Source: Zygnema cylindricum
Lineage: Eukaryota > Streptophyta > Zygnematophyceae > Zygnematales > Zygnemataceae
NCBI GenBank assembly: GCA_037447655.1
Contig: JBBHKE010000884.1
Span: 1 to 15,930, forward strand
Direction: 5' to 3'
Length of the DNA stretch: 15,930 nt
Below, piece by piece: positions 8,276 to 15,836 of this stretch. Below the pieces are notes generated by a model. The model did not search any database. It was not told the DNA's origin and saw only the letters and a program-made list of their open reading frames with translations. The first letter of the stretch is position 1; each line of letters begins with the position of its first letter. The translations under genes and the position numbers were made by a program.

Positions 8276-8366
8276 GATCTTTTTTTATTATTTTGTTTTT
8301 TATGTTGTGCAATACTGAATGTGAAAAATGTCATCTGAACATGGTCTGTAATTTATGTTTTTGCAG

Positions 8367-8475
8367 TCGTATGTTGTCTGAGAGATAAAACAATCGTATG
8401 TTGTCTGAGAGATAAAGCGAGAAGGCGGCAATAGTCGTATGTTGTCTGAGAGATAAAGCGAGAAGGCGGCAATGG
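8367..8475 (+). repeat. Three-unit tandem repeat (27 and 41 bp units)
   Basis: TCGTATGTTGTCTGAGAGAT begins at 8367, 8394 and 8435. The second and third units carry an extra GCGAGAAGGCGGCAAT tail and are almost identical. This looks like recent slippage or unequal exchange. Confidence 0.9.
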
Positions 8476-8639
8476 TTGTCTGTCAGATAGTATCAGACAG
8501 ACGGACTTTGACAATTTTTTTACAATTTTTTTTGTGTTTGCCGAGTTTTTAACTTGGCTCTACGACATGTTGCAGTAACCTATTTATTTAAGTGTCAGTT
8601 ACTTGATGAAGTAAGTCCAATACACACAATGTGATACGT
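8476..8639. other. Spacer, no gene seen
   Basis: Begins with a TCTGTCAGATAG/TATCAGACAGA inverted pair at about 8479-8502. The rest is AT-rich and featureless. Confidence 0.4.
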
Positions 8640-8862
8640 ATGTAAATATTTAAAATTGTTTAGCGCTCATTTAACGGAAAACTTACAAACTGCGCTATAT
8701 GAAGAATTCATTTTATTTACATGTTCAAAAATGTACGGATGCAAATTCATTAACGATTTTAACGATTTTCTCAAATTCCCAATGCGTTCGTTACTTATAA
8801 TTCGTCGCGATTAAATCGTTCCCACTAAACGGTTTAAACTATAGTTCAAAAGTAGGCGTTTC
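8640..8862 (+). repeat. Dispersed repeat, copy A (pairs with inverted copy A')
   Basis: Contains TTAACGG..AAACTTACAAACTGCGCTATAT, AAATTCATTAACGATTTT, GCGTTCGTTAC and ATAATTCGTCGCGATT. All of these reappear inverted in 9786-10010. The stretch from ATTCATTAACG onwards also recurs directly at 9665-9785. Confidence 0.8.
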
Positions 8863-8888
8863 TATCGTAGACCTTTTGTAGGCGCTTT

Positions 8889-9064
8889 TATCGTAAGTTG
8901 TGTTATGGGCTTTTCATGTGATCTTCTTAAATCGCTACTTTGATCAGCGAACGTCCGATCGTCCGAATCCGACAATAGTCCTATCGTAAGTTGTGTTATG
9001 GGCTTTTCATGTGATCTTCTTAAATCGCTACTATGATCGGCGACCGTCCGATCGCCCAAATCTG
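8889..9064 (+). repeat. 93-bp tandem duplication
   Basis: TCGTAAGTTGTGTTATGGGC starts at 8891 and 8984. Both units continue through TTTTCATGTGATCTTCTTAA and CGTCCGATCG. The minus-strand open frame across it merely reflects the repeat. Confidence 0.85.
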
Positions 9065-9210
9065 ACGGTTTAAATAAAAAACACCTCAAAACTCACAGAA
9101 AAATATTTTTTTGTCCGAATGTTTTTCAAAATTTAGACATGACGTTTAATTCTCTATTGATCGCTGTGCAACTCAACCCTGTTACTATTTTTTTTTTCAT
9201 TTTGCGACCA

Positions 9211-9268
9211 ATACAATATGGGCCTTAAGGTCATATTGTATGTTTTGCGTACAATAGGCATATTGTAC
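9211..9268. repeat. Two adjacent perfect hairpin palindromes
   Basis: ATACAATATG (9211-9220) pairs perfectly with CATATTGTAT (9232-9241) around an 11-base loop. GTACAATA (9249-9256) pairs with TATTGTAC (9261-9268) around GGCA. The two share the CAATAT core and are seven bases apart. They lie about 20 bases before end copy T2. Confidence 0.8.
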
Positions 9269-9288
9269 GGGCCTACTTTCACCTCGTT

Positions 9289-9640
9289 GTTGTTCAAATC
9301 GTGCGATTTTTTCCTTTTTTCTGATTGAAACATATAATTCGTGACTATTGAGAAAATCGCAAAAAATCGCAATGTACTTTCTGTAGGTAAACTGAACGGA
9401 AAATTTGAACGGAAAATTTACGGAACTTTCTGGTAATTTACGCTTACTGTACGGTTTTTTACGGGAAATGTACGGAAATTGACGAAAAGATACGCTGCAC
9501 ATATTAGTACTTTCAGTCTTGTAAACTGAACAAAAATTTCACAGAAAATGTACGAAATTTTATTGTTCATGTACGGACAATTTCGAAAAGAGACGTTGCA
9601 ACGTCACAATTTTTGCGCGCGGTAAGTTTGAAATGTGTAC
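9289..9640 (+). repeat. hAT long terminal segment, copy T2
   Basis: Starts GTTGTTCAAATCGTGCG, carries GTACTTTCTGT..GTAAACTGAAC at 9374-9397 and a second GTACTTTCAGT..GTAAACTGAAC at about 9507-9530, and ends ACGTCAC..TTTGCGCGCGGTAAGTTTGAAA. It has the same orientation as T1 and is inverted relative to T3. Confidence 0.8.
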
Positions 9641-9664
9641 GAAACGTACGAACATGTACAAAAT

Positions 9665-9785
9665 TGTACAAATAAAAATTCATTAACGATTTTTACAATA
9701 TTTTCAAGTCGTTCAATGCGTTCGTTACGTATAATTCGTCGCGATTGAATCGTTCGCACTAAACGGTTTGAACAACTATGTTTCA
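9665..9785 (+). repeat. Dispersed repeat, copy C, forming a hairpin with A'
   Basis: ATTCATTAACGATTTTT..GCGTTCGTTACGTATAA..CGTCGCGATT..AACAACTATG is followed, after a loop of under 30 bases, by its complement (CATAGTTGTTG..AATCGCGACG..TTATACGTAACGAACGC..AATCGTTAATGAATTT). Confidence 0.8.
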
Positions 9786-10010
9786 CCTACTTTTGAACTT
9801 TGGTTTAAACCATAGTTGTTGACGGCGATTAGTGCGAACGTACCAATCGCGACGAATTATACGTAACGAACGCAATGAACCTTTTGAACAAATCGTTAAA
9901 AATCGTTAATGAATTTCCTTCCGTACTATTCCGTACATGAAAAAAAAAAAACTTATACATATAGTGCAGTTTGCAAGTTTTTCCCGTTAAATAAGGGCTA
10001 AAATATAAAA
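9786..10010 (-). repeat. Dispersed repeat, inverted copy A'
   Basis: Reverse complement of both copy C (over about 120 bp) and copy A (over about 220 bp). With copy C it forms a tight, long hairpin centred near 9795. Confidence 0.8.
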
Positions 10011-10191
10011 ATGTGTAAATACACATCACACTCCATGTAACTTTTAAAATATAACTCCAAATAGCGTGATTCTTTCGCGGACGTCTACCAATTTTAGTAC
10101 TCTATAATTATAACACCTAAATACCCATTTATAAACAAGTTCGATCCGCTATTACTGTTACAATGTGTCTGAGTCTATACGACAGGCATAA
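10011..10191. other. Spacer between A' and T3, no gene seen
   Basis: AT-rich and without a convincing frame or repeat. It begins GTGTAAATACACATCACAC, a short imperfect palindrome. Confidence 0.4.
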
Positions 10192-10555
10192 ATTTTCAAT
10201 ATTCCATGGCGGCTTCTTTCAAAAAAAATTGAAAAAGACGCCTGGACAATTTTCAAACTTACCGCGCGAAATTAGTTTGACGTTCAACGTCTCTTTTCAA
10301 AAATGTCTGTACATTTTCAATGAAATAACGTACAAGTTCCGTGATATTTCTGTTCAGTTCACTGAACAGAAAGTACCCGTAACTATGACGTACCTTTTTC
10401 TGTAATTCCGTACATATCCGTAAAAAAATGTACAGTTACCGTAACGTAAATTTTCAGTTTCAGTTTACAGTAGACGTTTCTTTGCGATTTTTTCAAAAGT
10501 CACGAATTATACGTTTCAATCGGAAAAGTTGAATAAATCGCGCGATTTGAACAAC
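10192..10555 (-). repeat. hAT long terminal segment, inverted copy T3
   Basis: Read on the minus strand it begins GTTGTTCAAATCGCGCG (10555 downwards). It contains GTAAACTGAAAC and later AACTGAACAGAAATAT, and continues through GCGCGGTAAGTTTGAAAA, CAATTTTTTTTGAAAGAAG and ATGGAATATTGAAAA. It therefore matches T1 for its whole length, beyond the point where T2 diverges. It ends directly at the TA used by MITE-3. Confidence 0.8.
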
Positions 10556-10557
10556 TA

Positions 10558-10958
10558 CACCGCGAATCGTAATTAGAGTAATGAAAAAATTAGAGTACAA
10601 AAACTAAAATAAAAAATTAGAGTAATGAAGGCTAATTTGTGTGATAGAGTTGTTTCAACTATGAAGTTTACTCTAATTTATTTAAGTACTCTAATTTGGC
10701 ACGCTAATATCTTCTACTGTAAATAAAGGTATTTGTACAGAATTTAGCAAAACGTACAGTTTATCGTCCCTATGACGTTTGCACAACGCGGTTTGTTAAA
10801 ACGCACTTACATGATAATGGCCTGTATTAAATCATTATTTGTACTTTTTTTAAATAGAATAATGAAAAAAATAGAATCATTTACTCTATTTCATGTGATA
10901 CAGTCGAAATTTCGAGCGACCGAATTAGAGTAATTTACTCTATTTACGATTCGCGGTG
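10558..10958. mobile_element. MITE-3: 401-bp TA-flanked element with TTAGAGTA subterminal repeats
   Basis: Ends CACCGCGAATCGTAATTAG and, on the minus strand, CACCGCGAATCGTAAATAG, with TA on both sides (10556-10557, 10959-10960). The first 12 bases equal those of MITE-1. The motif ATTAGAGTA/TACTCTAAT or close variants recurs about eight times near both ends (10572, 10589, 10617, 10669, 10687, 10923 and nearby), where MITE-1 has TTAGCGTA. No coding frame. It sits exactly at the outer end of hAT segment T3. Confidence 0.85.
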
Positions 10959-10960
10959 TA

Positions 10961-11100
10961 TGGTTTGAACCACTATGCGTCAAATCACAGTAATGTACTT
11001 TAAAATACGGCATTTCAGATTTTATTCTTTAGTTTCCATTCTATAATCATATTGTTCTTTCATGTACGGTTTCTTGAGTTTGACAAGTACGGCGGTCTTA
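10961..11100. other. Spacer upstream of the candidate gene, no gene seen
   Basis: AT-rich DNA with no repeat copies that I recognise. It is probably the distal promoter of the downstream gene. Confidence 0.35.
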
Positions 11101-11230
11101 CTCCTTAGTTAGGGTTTCGCTACAGTACTTTAGCATTTTTTAGGGTTTGCTTCTTTTAGAACGCAGATGCCACAGTGCCGTAGACTTTATATAGCTGCAT
11201 TTTTCACACGTGTAAGCAGGTAAGTTCTTC
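11101..11230 (+). promoter_or_regulatory. Putative plant promoter: telo-boxes, TATA box, G-box, short upstream ORF
   Basis: Two TAGGGTTT telo-box motifs (about 11110-11117 and 11141-11148) precede a TATA box (TTTATATA, 11186-11193). A G-box core CACGTG at 11207-11212 falls near the expected transcription start, within the palindrome ACACGTGT. The ATG follows at 11231. An 18-codon upstream frame (11167-11223) overlaps the TATA box, so it would be translated only from a more upstream start site. CAG|GTAAGT at 11217-11225 is a perfect splice donor just before the ATG and could serve an alternative leader. The motifs are plain; their function is inferred. Confidence 0.45.
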
Positions 11231-12534
11231 ATGTTAAGTATGGCGCGAGTCGAATTCGCAAGGAGTCTATCGCTGCCATGGATTTTTTTTGTCGTTTTCT
11301 TCGTTTCTCTTTCACCTTTGGCCAGTGGAAGTGAGATAATATTGCCCCATATTTTTCCTTCCCTCTCTATCCAGATATTGAAGCTTGAGCTTGCTTTGGA
11401 TTTACAAATGTTGTATGAAAAATATTATTTGAATCTAATGCAGTAGTTTATTAAGCTAATCGTGGTGTTACTATGAGCTTATTGAGAATTTTACATGCTA
11501 ATACAGTAAGTCTGCCAACTTTTACTGGTTTTTGTGTGAGTTAAACTCCTTTGTCATGAGTTTCTTTTAACATATTTTTTGTTTATCACTAAAAAAGCCA
11601 ATTAACGTATATAAAATTTATATACCCACAATTTGTAATGTGGTGAATATATGTCCAAATGTGGTTCGGTCAACTTGGAGTGTACTACATCAAATTATTC
11701 TGTGGAATGCGATATGTGAAATGGGAAATGTGACATGTGGAATGTGACATGTGGAATGTGACATGTGGAATGTGACATGTGGAATGTGACATGTGGAATG
11801 TGAGATGTGGAATGTCACATGTGGAATGTGACATGTGGAATGTGACATGTGGAATGTGAGATGTGGAATGTGAGATGTGGAATGTGAGATGTCGAATGTG
11901 ACATGTGGAATGTGACATGTGGAATGTGACATGTGGATTGTGACATGTCGAATGTGACGTGTGGAATGTGGCATGTGGAATATGGAATCTGGAACATGTT
12001 TAAATGTAGTGTATGTTGTGTCAAGTATTCAACAGGAAATATTGATTGCTTAAATTCAAAGGGTTTTAAAAGCTGCACCATTGACTACTATTAATCTGAG
12101 CAAGTTTATAATTGTCTTATCATTGTTAATCCATACAAGCGTTTGTGAAAAATTATGTAGATTCATGACTTGCTTTCTTCTGTATAACTTCAGCTAGTTC
12201 ATTTTAAAATACTAGTAAACATGTATTAGGTCATAAATAGGGTTGGTCGCGTCTATGATGGTGAACAATCGTAAATTTGAATCCATTTTTGAAACCACAT
12301 CCAATGTCTATGCATTATAATTTTCTATCTCTATAATTATAAATTTCTTTTATGGTTTTTAATATTTATTTTCGATATGTATGTATGTATGTATGTATAT
12401 GTATATGTATATGTAACTCGACATTTGTGGATATATATATTCACATTTTAGTATAAATAACCATATATGTGTCAGTGTAAATATACACACACAATTATAC
12501 ACACACACACATCCACACATATATGTGTATGCAC

Positions 12535-12566
<32 letters not shown>

Positions 12567-14883
12567 GCTTGCATTCTGCTTAGATTTTGTTCTTTTGTTG
12601 AATTTCTCTCTCTTGTTTTTTGATTTTTTTGACTTAAAAACTTATTATAGCTTGCCATTTTTTATGGTTGTTCCCGATTTACAGTTATCTTCAGTAATCT
12701 GGTGGATCGGGCTTCAATATCGATAAAGTTCTAACTGTATGGACAGATATTACCTATCTAACTTTCGTTTCTTTGGTATATAACCCTACAAGTACCAAGT
12801 AACTTTGTCTGTCGTTTTTTTTGGTCTTCTATAACACCAGTTCGTTAGCAAGCCTTAAGCTATGTGACTCGTTTCCAATCCACACTAATTTTGGTAATAA
12901 CTCTTCCATTTTTTTTTGTATTCCATTATTGCTCCATTCACTGACTGAAACAAAACCTAAAACTTAAGAAAGAGGGCCCTTTAGAAGTACACATTTTAGC
13001 AATACTTTGGACCATATCAAGCATGGTGAATCATGATAAACCCGGTGTAACTTTTTTTTTTTTTTCCGTACAGAACAAGATCTTTCCGGGAGAACAGCTG
13101 ACGAAATTTCAGCCAATCAGAGCACAGTTGAATTCCCCATGATAAAGACAGACAGAGTGGAGGACTCATCTATTCGACAGCTGAAAGAAACAGGTCAGAT
13201 GAGGCAAAATTTTAAAAAACCTTAAAAAAATCCTACAAACACTCTAAAAAAAGCCCTAGAAAAGCCCTGAAAATCATGGGAAAACCCTGAGATATCCCTA
13301 AGCAAGCCTTGAAAGGAAACCCCAAAATCCTAAGGAGACCGTGAAAAAACCCTAAAACCCGAAAGTTAACCAAAGAAAAAACCCGAAAGTAAACCAAAAA
13401 AAAAACCCGAAAGTAAACCAAAATAAAACCCGAAAAGAACCCTTAGGATATCGTAAGTAGCCGTAAAAGAAGAATAAAAACATAACCAGTTTTTGTCAAT
13501 GAGAATGTACCACAATTTCAGCCTTTTACCTTTTTTTCTATTTAGTTTTTTACCTTTTTATGTCCACACTAATGTGAAGACTAAAAGAATACAAATCGCG
13601 CAAAATAGGAAATTCCCGAGTTTTGAAAAGTTTTTGGTAAATAGTGAAATGTTATTTTTTCTGTATTTAGGAAAGTGTTTCAATTTTTTGTTACTTTTTG
13701 TTTATTTTAAAAGATTGGGTTGGTAAGTTTGGTATGAAAAGTGGGAAAAAAAGCACTTTTGAGATTTTAATCAACTATAAAGTCACACTAATTAGTGTGG
13801 TTATTAATGCTTGATGAAAATAGTGTATGTGTATATGCGAATTCATGATTTTACCTCTCTCTCTCTCTCTCTCCCTCTTCCTCCCTCTCCCTCTCCCTCT
13901 TTCATTCGATTTCCAGAATGCCTTGAACCGGAAAAGACCGTTGAAGTCATCGGACAAATTTTCCCAGTTCCACACAATCTAAGCTTACTGCGGGTATTTA
14001 TCGGAACCTATTGAGGGAGGGTGGGAGGGAGGGAGGGAGGGAGGGAGGTTTTATTTCCTTCAAGAAACTGATCCGAAATTTGATCAACTGATAACTGAAC
14101 TGCAATTTGTGGTTTCATGTGCAGTTGAGAATCCAGAATTTGAATAAAGTGGACCTTAAAGAACTGGTTCTTTGGGCTTCAAGACCGTTAGAATATATGC
14201 TTGTCCCAAGCCTGAGATTAATCGATTTTGCCACGAATAATTTTTTCCAACCAATTTATTTATACAGAGTAAACCAATTTCCTCCTTTTCCTCCACCACT
14301 TACTCTCACTTCAACTGTTTTCTTAAATAAGGAGAATATAAAATTAAAAATTAAAAAGTTCAGAAAGCTTAATATGGGTTTAAATTCAAATATATCAATT
14401 TTGCACCCATTTCTAAATGTGGAGCTGTTAAATTTTTCTCTTCCCATATTTCGTTTTCTCATCACCTGTTGCCTTAATAGAAAAAAAAGTTTGAACTTTC
14501 ATCTCTTTAGTATAGTATATTGTGAATAGTACGTTTTTAATGTAGAAAAATTAATCAATTATTGTGGACCAACCAGTGACGTTCACACTTCAAAAACAGT
14601 ACAGCTTTTATATCACAAAAAAAAACTATTGTTACCTAAAACCAGAAACTTTAACGAAAGACCGAAACAAAAACAAAAACAAAAACAAGCTCTAGAAACT
14701 TAATTCCATTCCGTTACATTTTTTCTTTTTAATTCCTTTAATTAGTTTTTCTGTTTTTTTCAGGTGAAACCGATGAACCAAAATGTTCCACTTTTGGCCG
14801 GACAGACGATAGATATTCATTATGTATATAATCCGGAATTGGCTACGGGAGGTTTTGGATTTTGGAATTTCAAGTGTGTTTAG
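11231..14883 (+). CDS. Predicted five-exon gene for a small secreted or membrane-anchored protein, unrecognised
   Basis: Exons: 11231-11330, 13074-13193, 13917-13993, 14125-14268, 14764-14883. All introns are GT..AG with strong pyrimidine tracts, and phases match (1-1, 1-1, 0-0, 0-0), giving 186 residues. ATG at 11240 is an alternative start. Exon 1 encodes a signal peptide or anchor: basic residues, then LPWIFFVVFFVSLSPLASG. The rest looks like a beta-rich extracytoplasmic domain with sequons NQS and NLS and only two cysteines (GECLEP in exon 3, FKCV at the C-terminus), possibly a disulfide. Exon 2 is hydrophilic (TADEISANQ, RVEDSSIRQLKE). Exon 4 reads VDLKELVLWASRPLEYMLVP. I do not recognise a family. 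Exons 2, 3 and 5 look firm from splice sites; exon 4's donor (AGA|GTAAAC) and the exon 1 donor (GAA|GTGAG) are weaker. A poly(A) signal follows the stop. Confidence 0.5.
11701..11993 (+). repeat. 14-bp minisatellite (TGTGACATGTGGAA)n in intron 1
   Basis: About 20 units, with variants TGTGAGATGTGGAA, TGTCACATGTGGAA and TGTGACATGTCGAA. Ends are degenerate. Most units contain the E-box CATGTG. The period is not a multiple of three and no unit contains a minus-strand stop, so all three minus frames stay open; the His/Ser/Thr-rich peptides they would encode are artefacts. Confidence 0.95.
12374..12567 (+). repeat. Microsatellite cluster: (TATG)n, (CA)n, (TA)n in intron 1
   Basis: TATG/TATATG repeats at 12374-12414, CA runs at 12483-12518 and an AT run at 12534-12567. 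Short open frames here are low-complexity by-products. Confidence 0.9.
13200..13445 (+). repeat. Degenerate AAACCCT/AAACCCG array in intron 2
   Basis: A-rich DNA with many CCCT, CCTAAAA and CCCTGAAA words. It resolves at 13355-13441 into a 23-24 bp tandem repeat AAACCCGAAAGTAAACCA (units at about 13357, 13381, 13405, 13428). It is telomere-repeat-like in composition but irregular. Confidence 0.75.
13854..13902 (+). repeat. (CT)n/(CCCTCT)n pyrimidine tract before exon 3
   Basis: A 49-base pure pyrimidine run, with few As beyond it before the ATTTCCAG acceptor at 13916. It probably acts as the polypyrimidine tract for exon 3, and it is complementary to the purine tract after that exon. Confidence 0.9.
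14014..14048 (+). repeat. (GGGA)n tract, G-quadruplex-capable, after exon 3
   Basis: GGGAGGGTGGGAGGGAGGG and further units start 21 bases after the exon 3 donor, inside a 131-base intron. Many three-G runs with one-base loops meet the usual G-quadruplex pattern on the transcribed RNA. Confidence 0.9.
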
Positions 14884-14903
14884 GTTTTTGAAATAGCGTT
14901 ATA

Positions 14904-14909
14904 AATAAA
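14904..14909 (+). terminator. Poly(A) signal AATAAA
   Basis: AATAAA lies 20 bases after the TAG of the predicted last exon (14881-14883), in ATAAATAAAT, followed by T- and GT-rich DNA (ATGTTGGCATTTGG). It supports exon 5 as terminal, though such words are common in AT-rich sequence. Confidence 0.4.
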
Positions 14910-15836
14910 TTCCAATCATGTTGGCATTTGGTTTTTTTATTTTTAGTTTTAAAAAGGGTTCAACCATCGGCACCAATTAAGTTTGAGTTAGTAAAATCTG
15001 AAACTTTTTCAATAACACCTTTTAATATTTAGATGGCACTAATAATGTGGTAAGTGGTCGAATACTTAGAAAGTTCGGTTTCACTAGCTATAGTGCAGTC
15101 AGTTTTGTCGGGTGAAAAACCTTTAGATAACCAGTAATATATTTTTTTAAATGTAGACCTGTCTGGCTATATTTAAGCTTGGAAACCCTAGAATAATTGA
15201 GCTTGCTAAACAGCGTTTGCTTGTGAATAAGATTATCTTGATTAATTCTTCAACCACCTTAATTTTTTCTTTGGATTGCCGTTCTCAAAGTTCTCGGGAT
15301 ATGATTGTTTACTTTGGGAATCCTATTCAGTTTTGATGCCCATTGCTCCTCCAATCAAACATTAGGTTTTCCAAAAGTCAACTAAGATTTTAATTACGGG
15401 CCCATCAATAAGTCAACTACACCATCTTAAAATTATTGCCACGTCAACCACCTAGATTCAAATTAAAATTAAAATTAATACAAAATTCCTCATTTTGTAA
15501 TTCACCTAGCCAAGAATTGGTAAATCGGCCATCATTGTTAGCATTAAGGATTTATTAGTGTTAATGCAAAATTATAGCTAATAAATAAAATACTGCAAGG
15601 GAATGTGGTAGATTGTAGTACATGTCTTTAAATAGTGTTGTTCATACTTTTATGTGATTTCCGACCGATGAAAGTCACGACCAAATTAGTGTGGATGCTT
15701 GACCTAAAATATATATTTAAACATTTGAATTTGTTAAATCAAAACATTTAATGTTAAAATCTAATAATACTAAATTCAATATGTACAAATAATTGACTCT
15801 AATTAGTCAGTGGCAGTGGACTGCTCTTTGGGGTTT
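14910..15836. other. AT-rich 3' flank, no confident gene; possible extra exons
   Basis: Possible exon-like items are a 17-base segment (15033-15049) between ATATTTAG and GTAAGT, and a 59-codon open stretch (15157-15333) after AAATGTAG. Phases would allow both to join a shortened exon 5 ending at 14851. The stretch encodes KLGNPRIIELAKQ and LIFSLDCRSQSSRD, which I do not recognise. The imperfect direct repeat AAGTCAACTA (15374, 15410) is also present. The rest is featureless. Confidence 0.3.

Larger units (their letters stand above)
4738..10555. mobile_element. Possible composite hAT-type transposon (transposase region plus inverted end copies)
   Basis: A 360-390 bp sequence starting GTTGCTCAAATC at 4738 is repeated in inverted orientation ending at 10555 (minus strand GTTGTTCAAATCGCGCG). 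The transposase pseudogene lies between them. This could be one 5.8-kb element whose right half collected repeats. Alternatively it is a transposase-bearing remnant (4738-8275) beside an independent 1.27-kb non-autonomous copy (9289-10555), because a third end copy sits at 9289. No matching 8-bp target duplication is visible (left flank AAATCGCT; right flank TATGGTTT once MITE-3 is removed). The family is supported by the protein; the outer boundaries are tentative. Confidence 0.4.

Noticed and set aside
8862-9089. Minus-strand frame with a repeated DLRRSHEKPITQLTI peptide
   Set aside because: The repetition is fully explained by the 93-bp DNA duplication; there are no recognisable domains or splice context.
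11685-12081. Three overlapping minus-strand open frames rich in His, Ser and Thr
   Set aside because: They are the three readings of the 14-bp minisatellite; the unit has no minus-strand stop, so openness carries no information.
13200-13445. Interstitial telomere (CCCTAAA)n
   Set aside because: CCCTAAA words are scattered and irregular; the regular part is a 23-24 bp ACCCGAAAGTAAACC unit, not a telomere array.
14107-14529. 140-residue open frame extending beyond exon 4
   Set aside because: After about 14268 it becomes low-complexity and Lys/Asn/Ile/Leu-rich; the splice-site model using AGA|GTAAAC at 14268 fits better.
14764-14835. Alternative frame DEPKCSTFGRTDD..C in exon 5, vaguely like the P-x-C..R-x-D-x-C motif of GT61 glycosyltransferases
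   Set aside because: Cysteine and RxD spacing does not fit, the frame stops at once (TAA), and it requires a splice phase that exon 4 does not provide.
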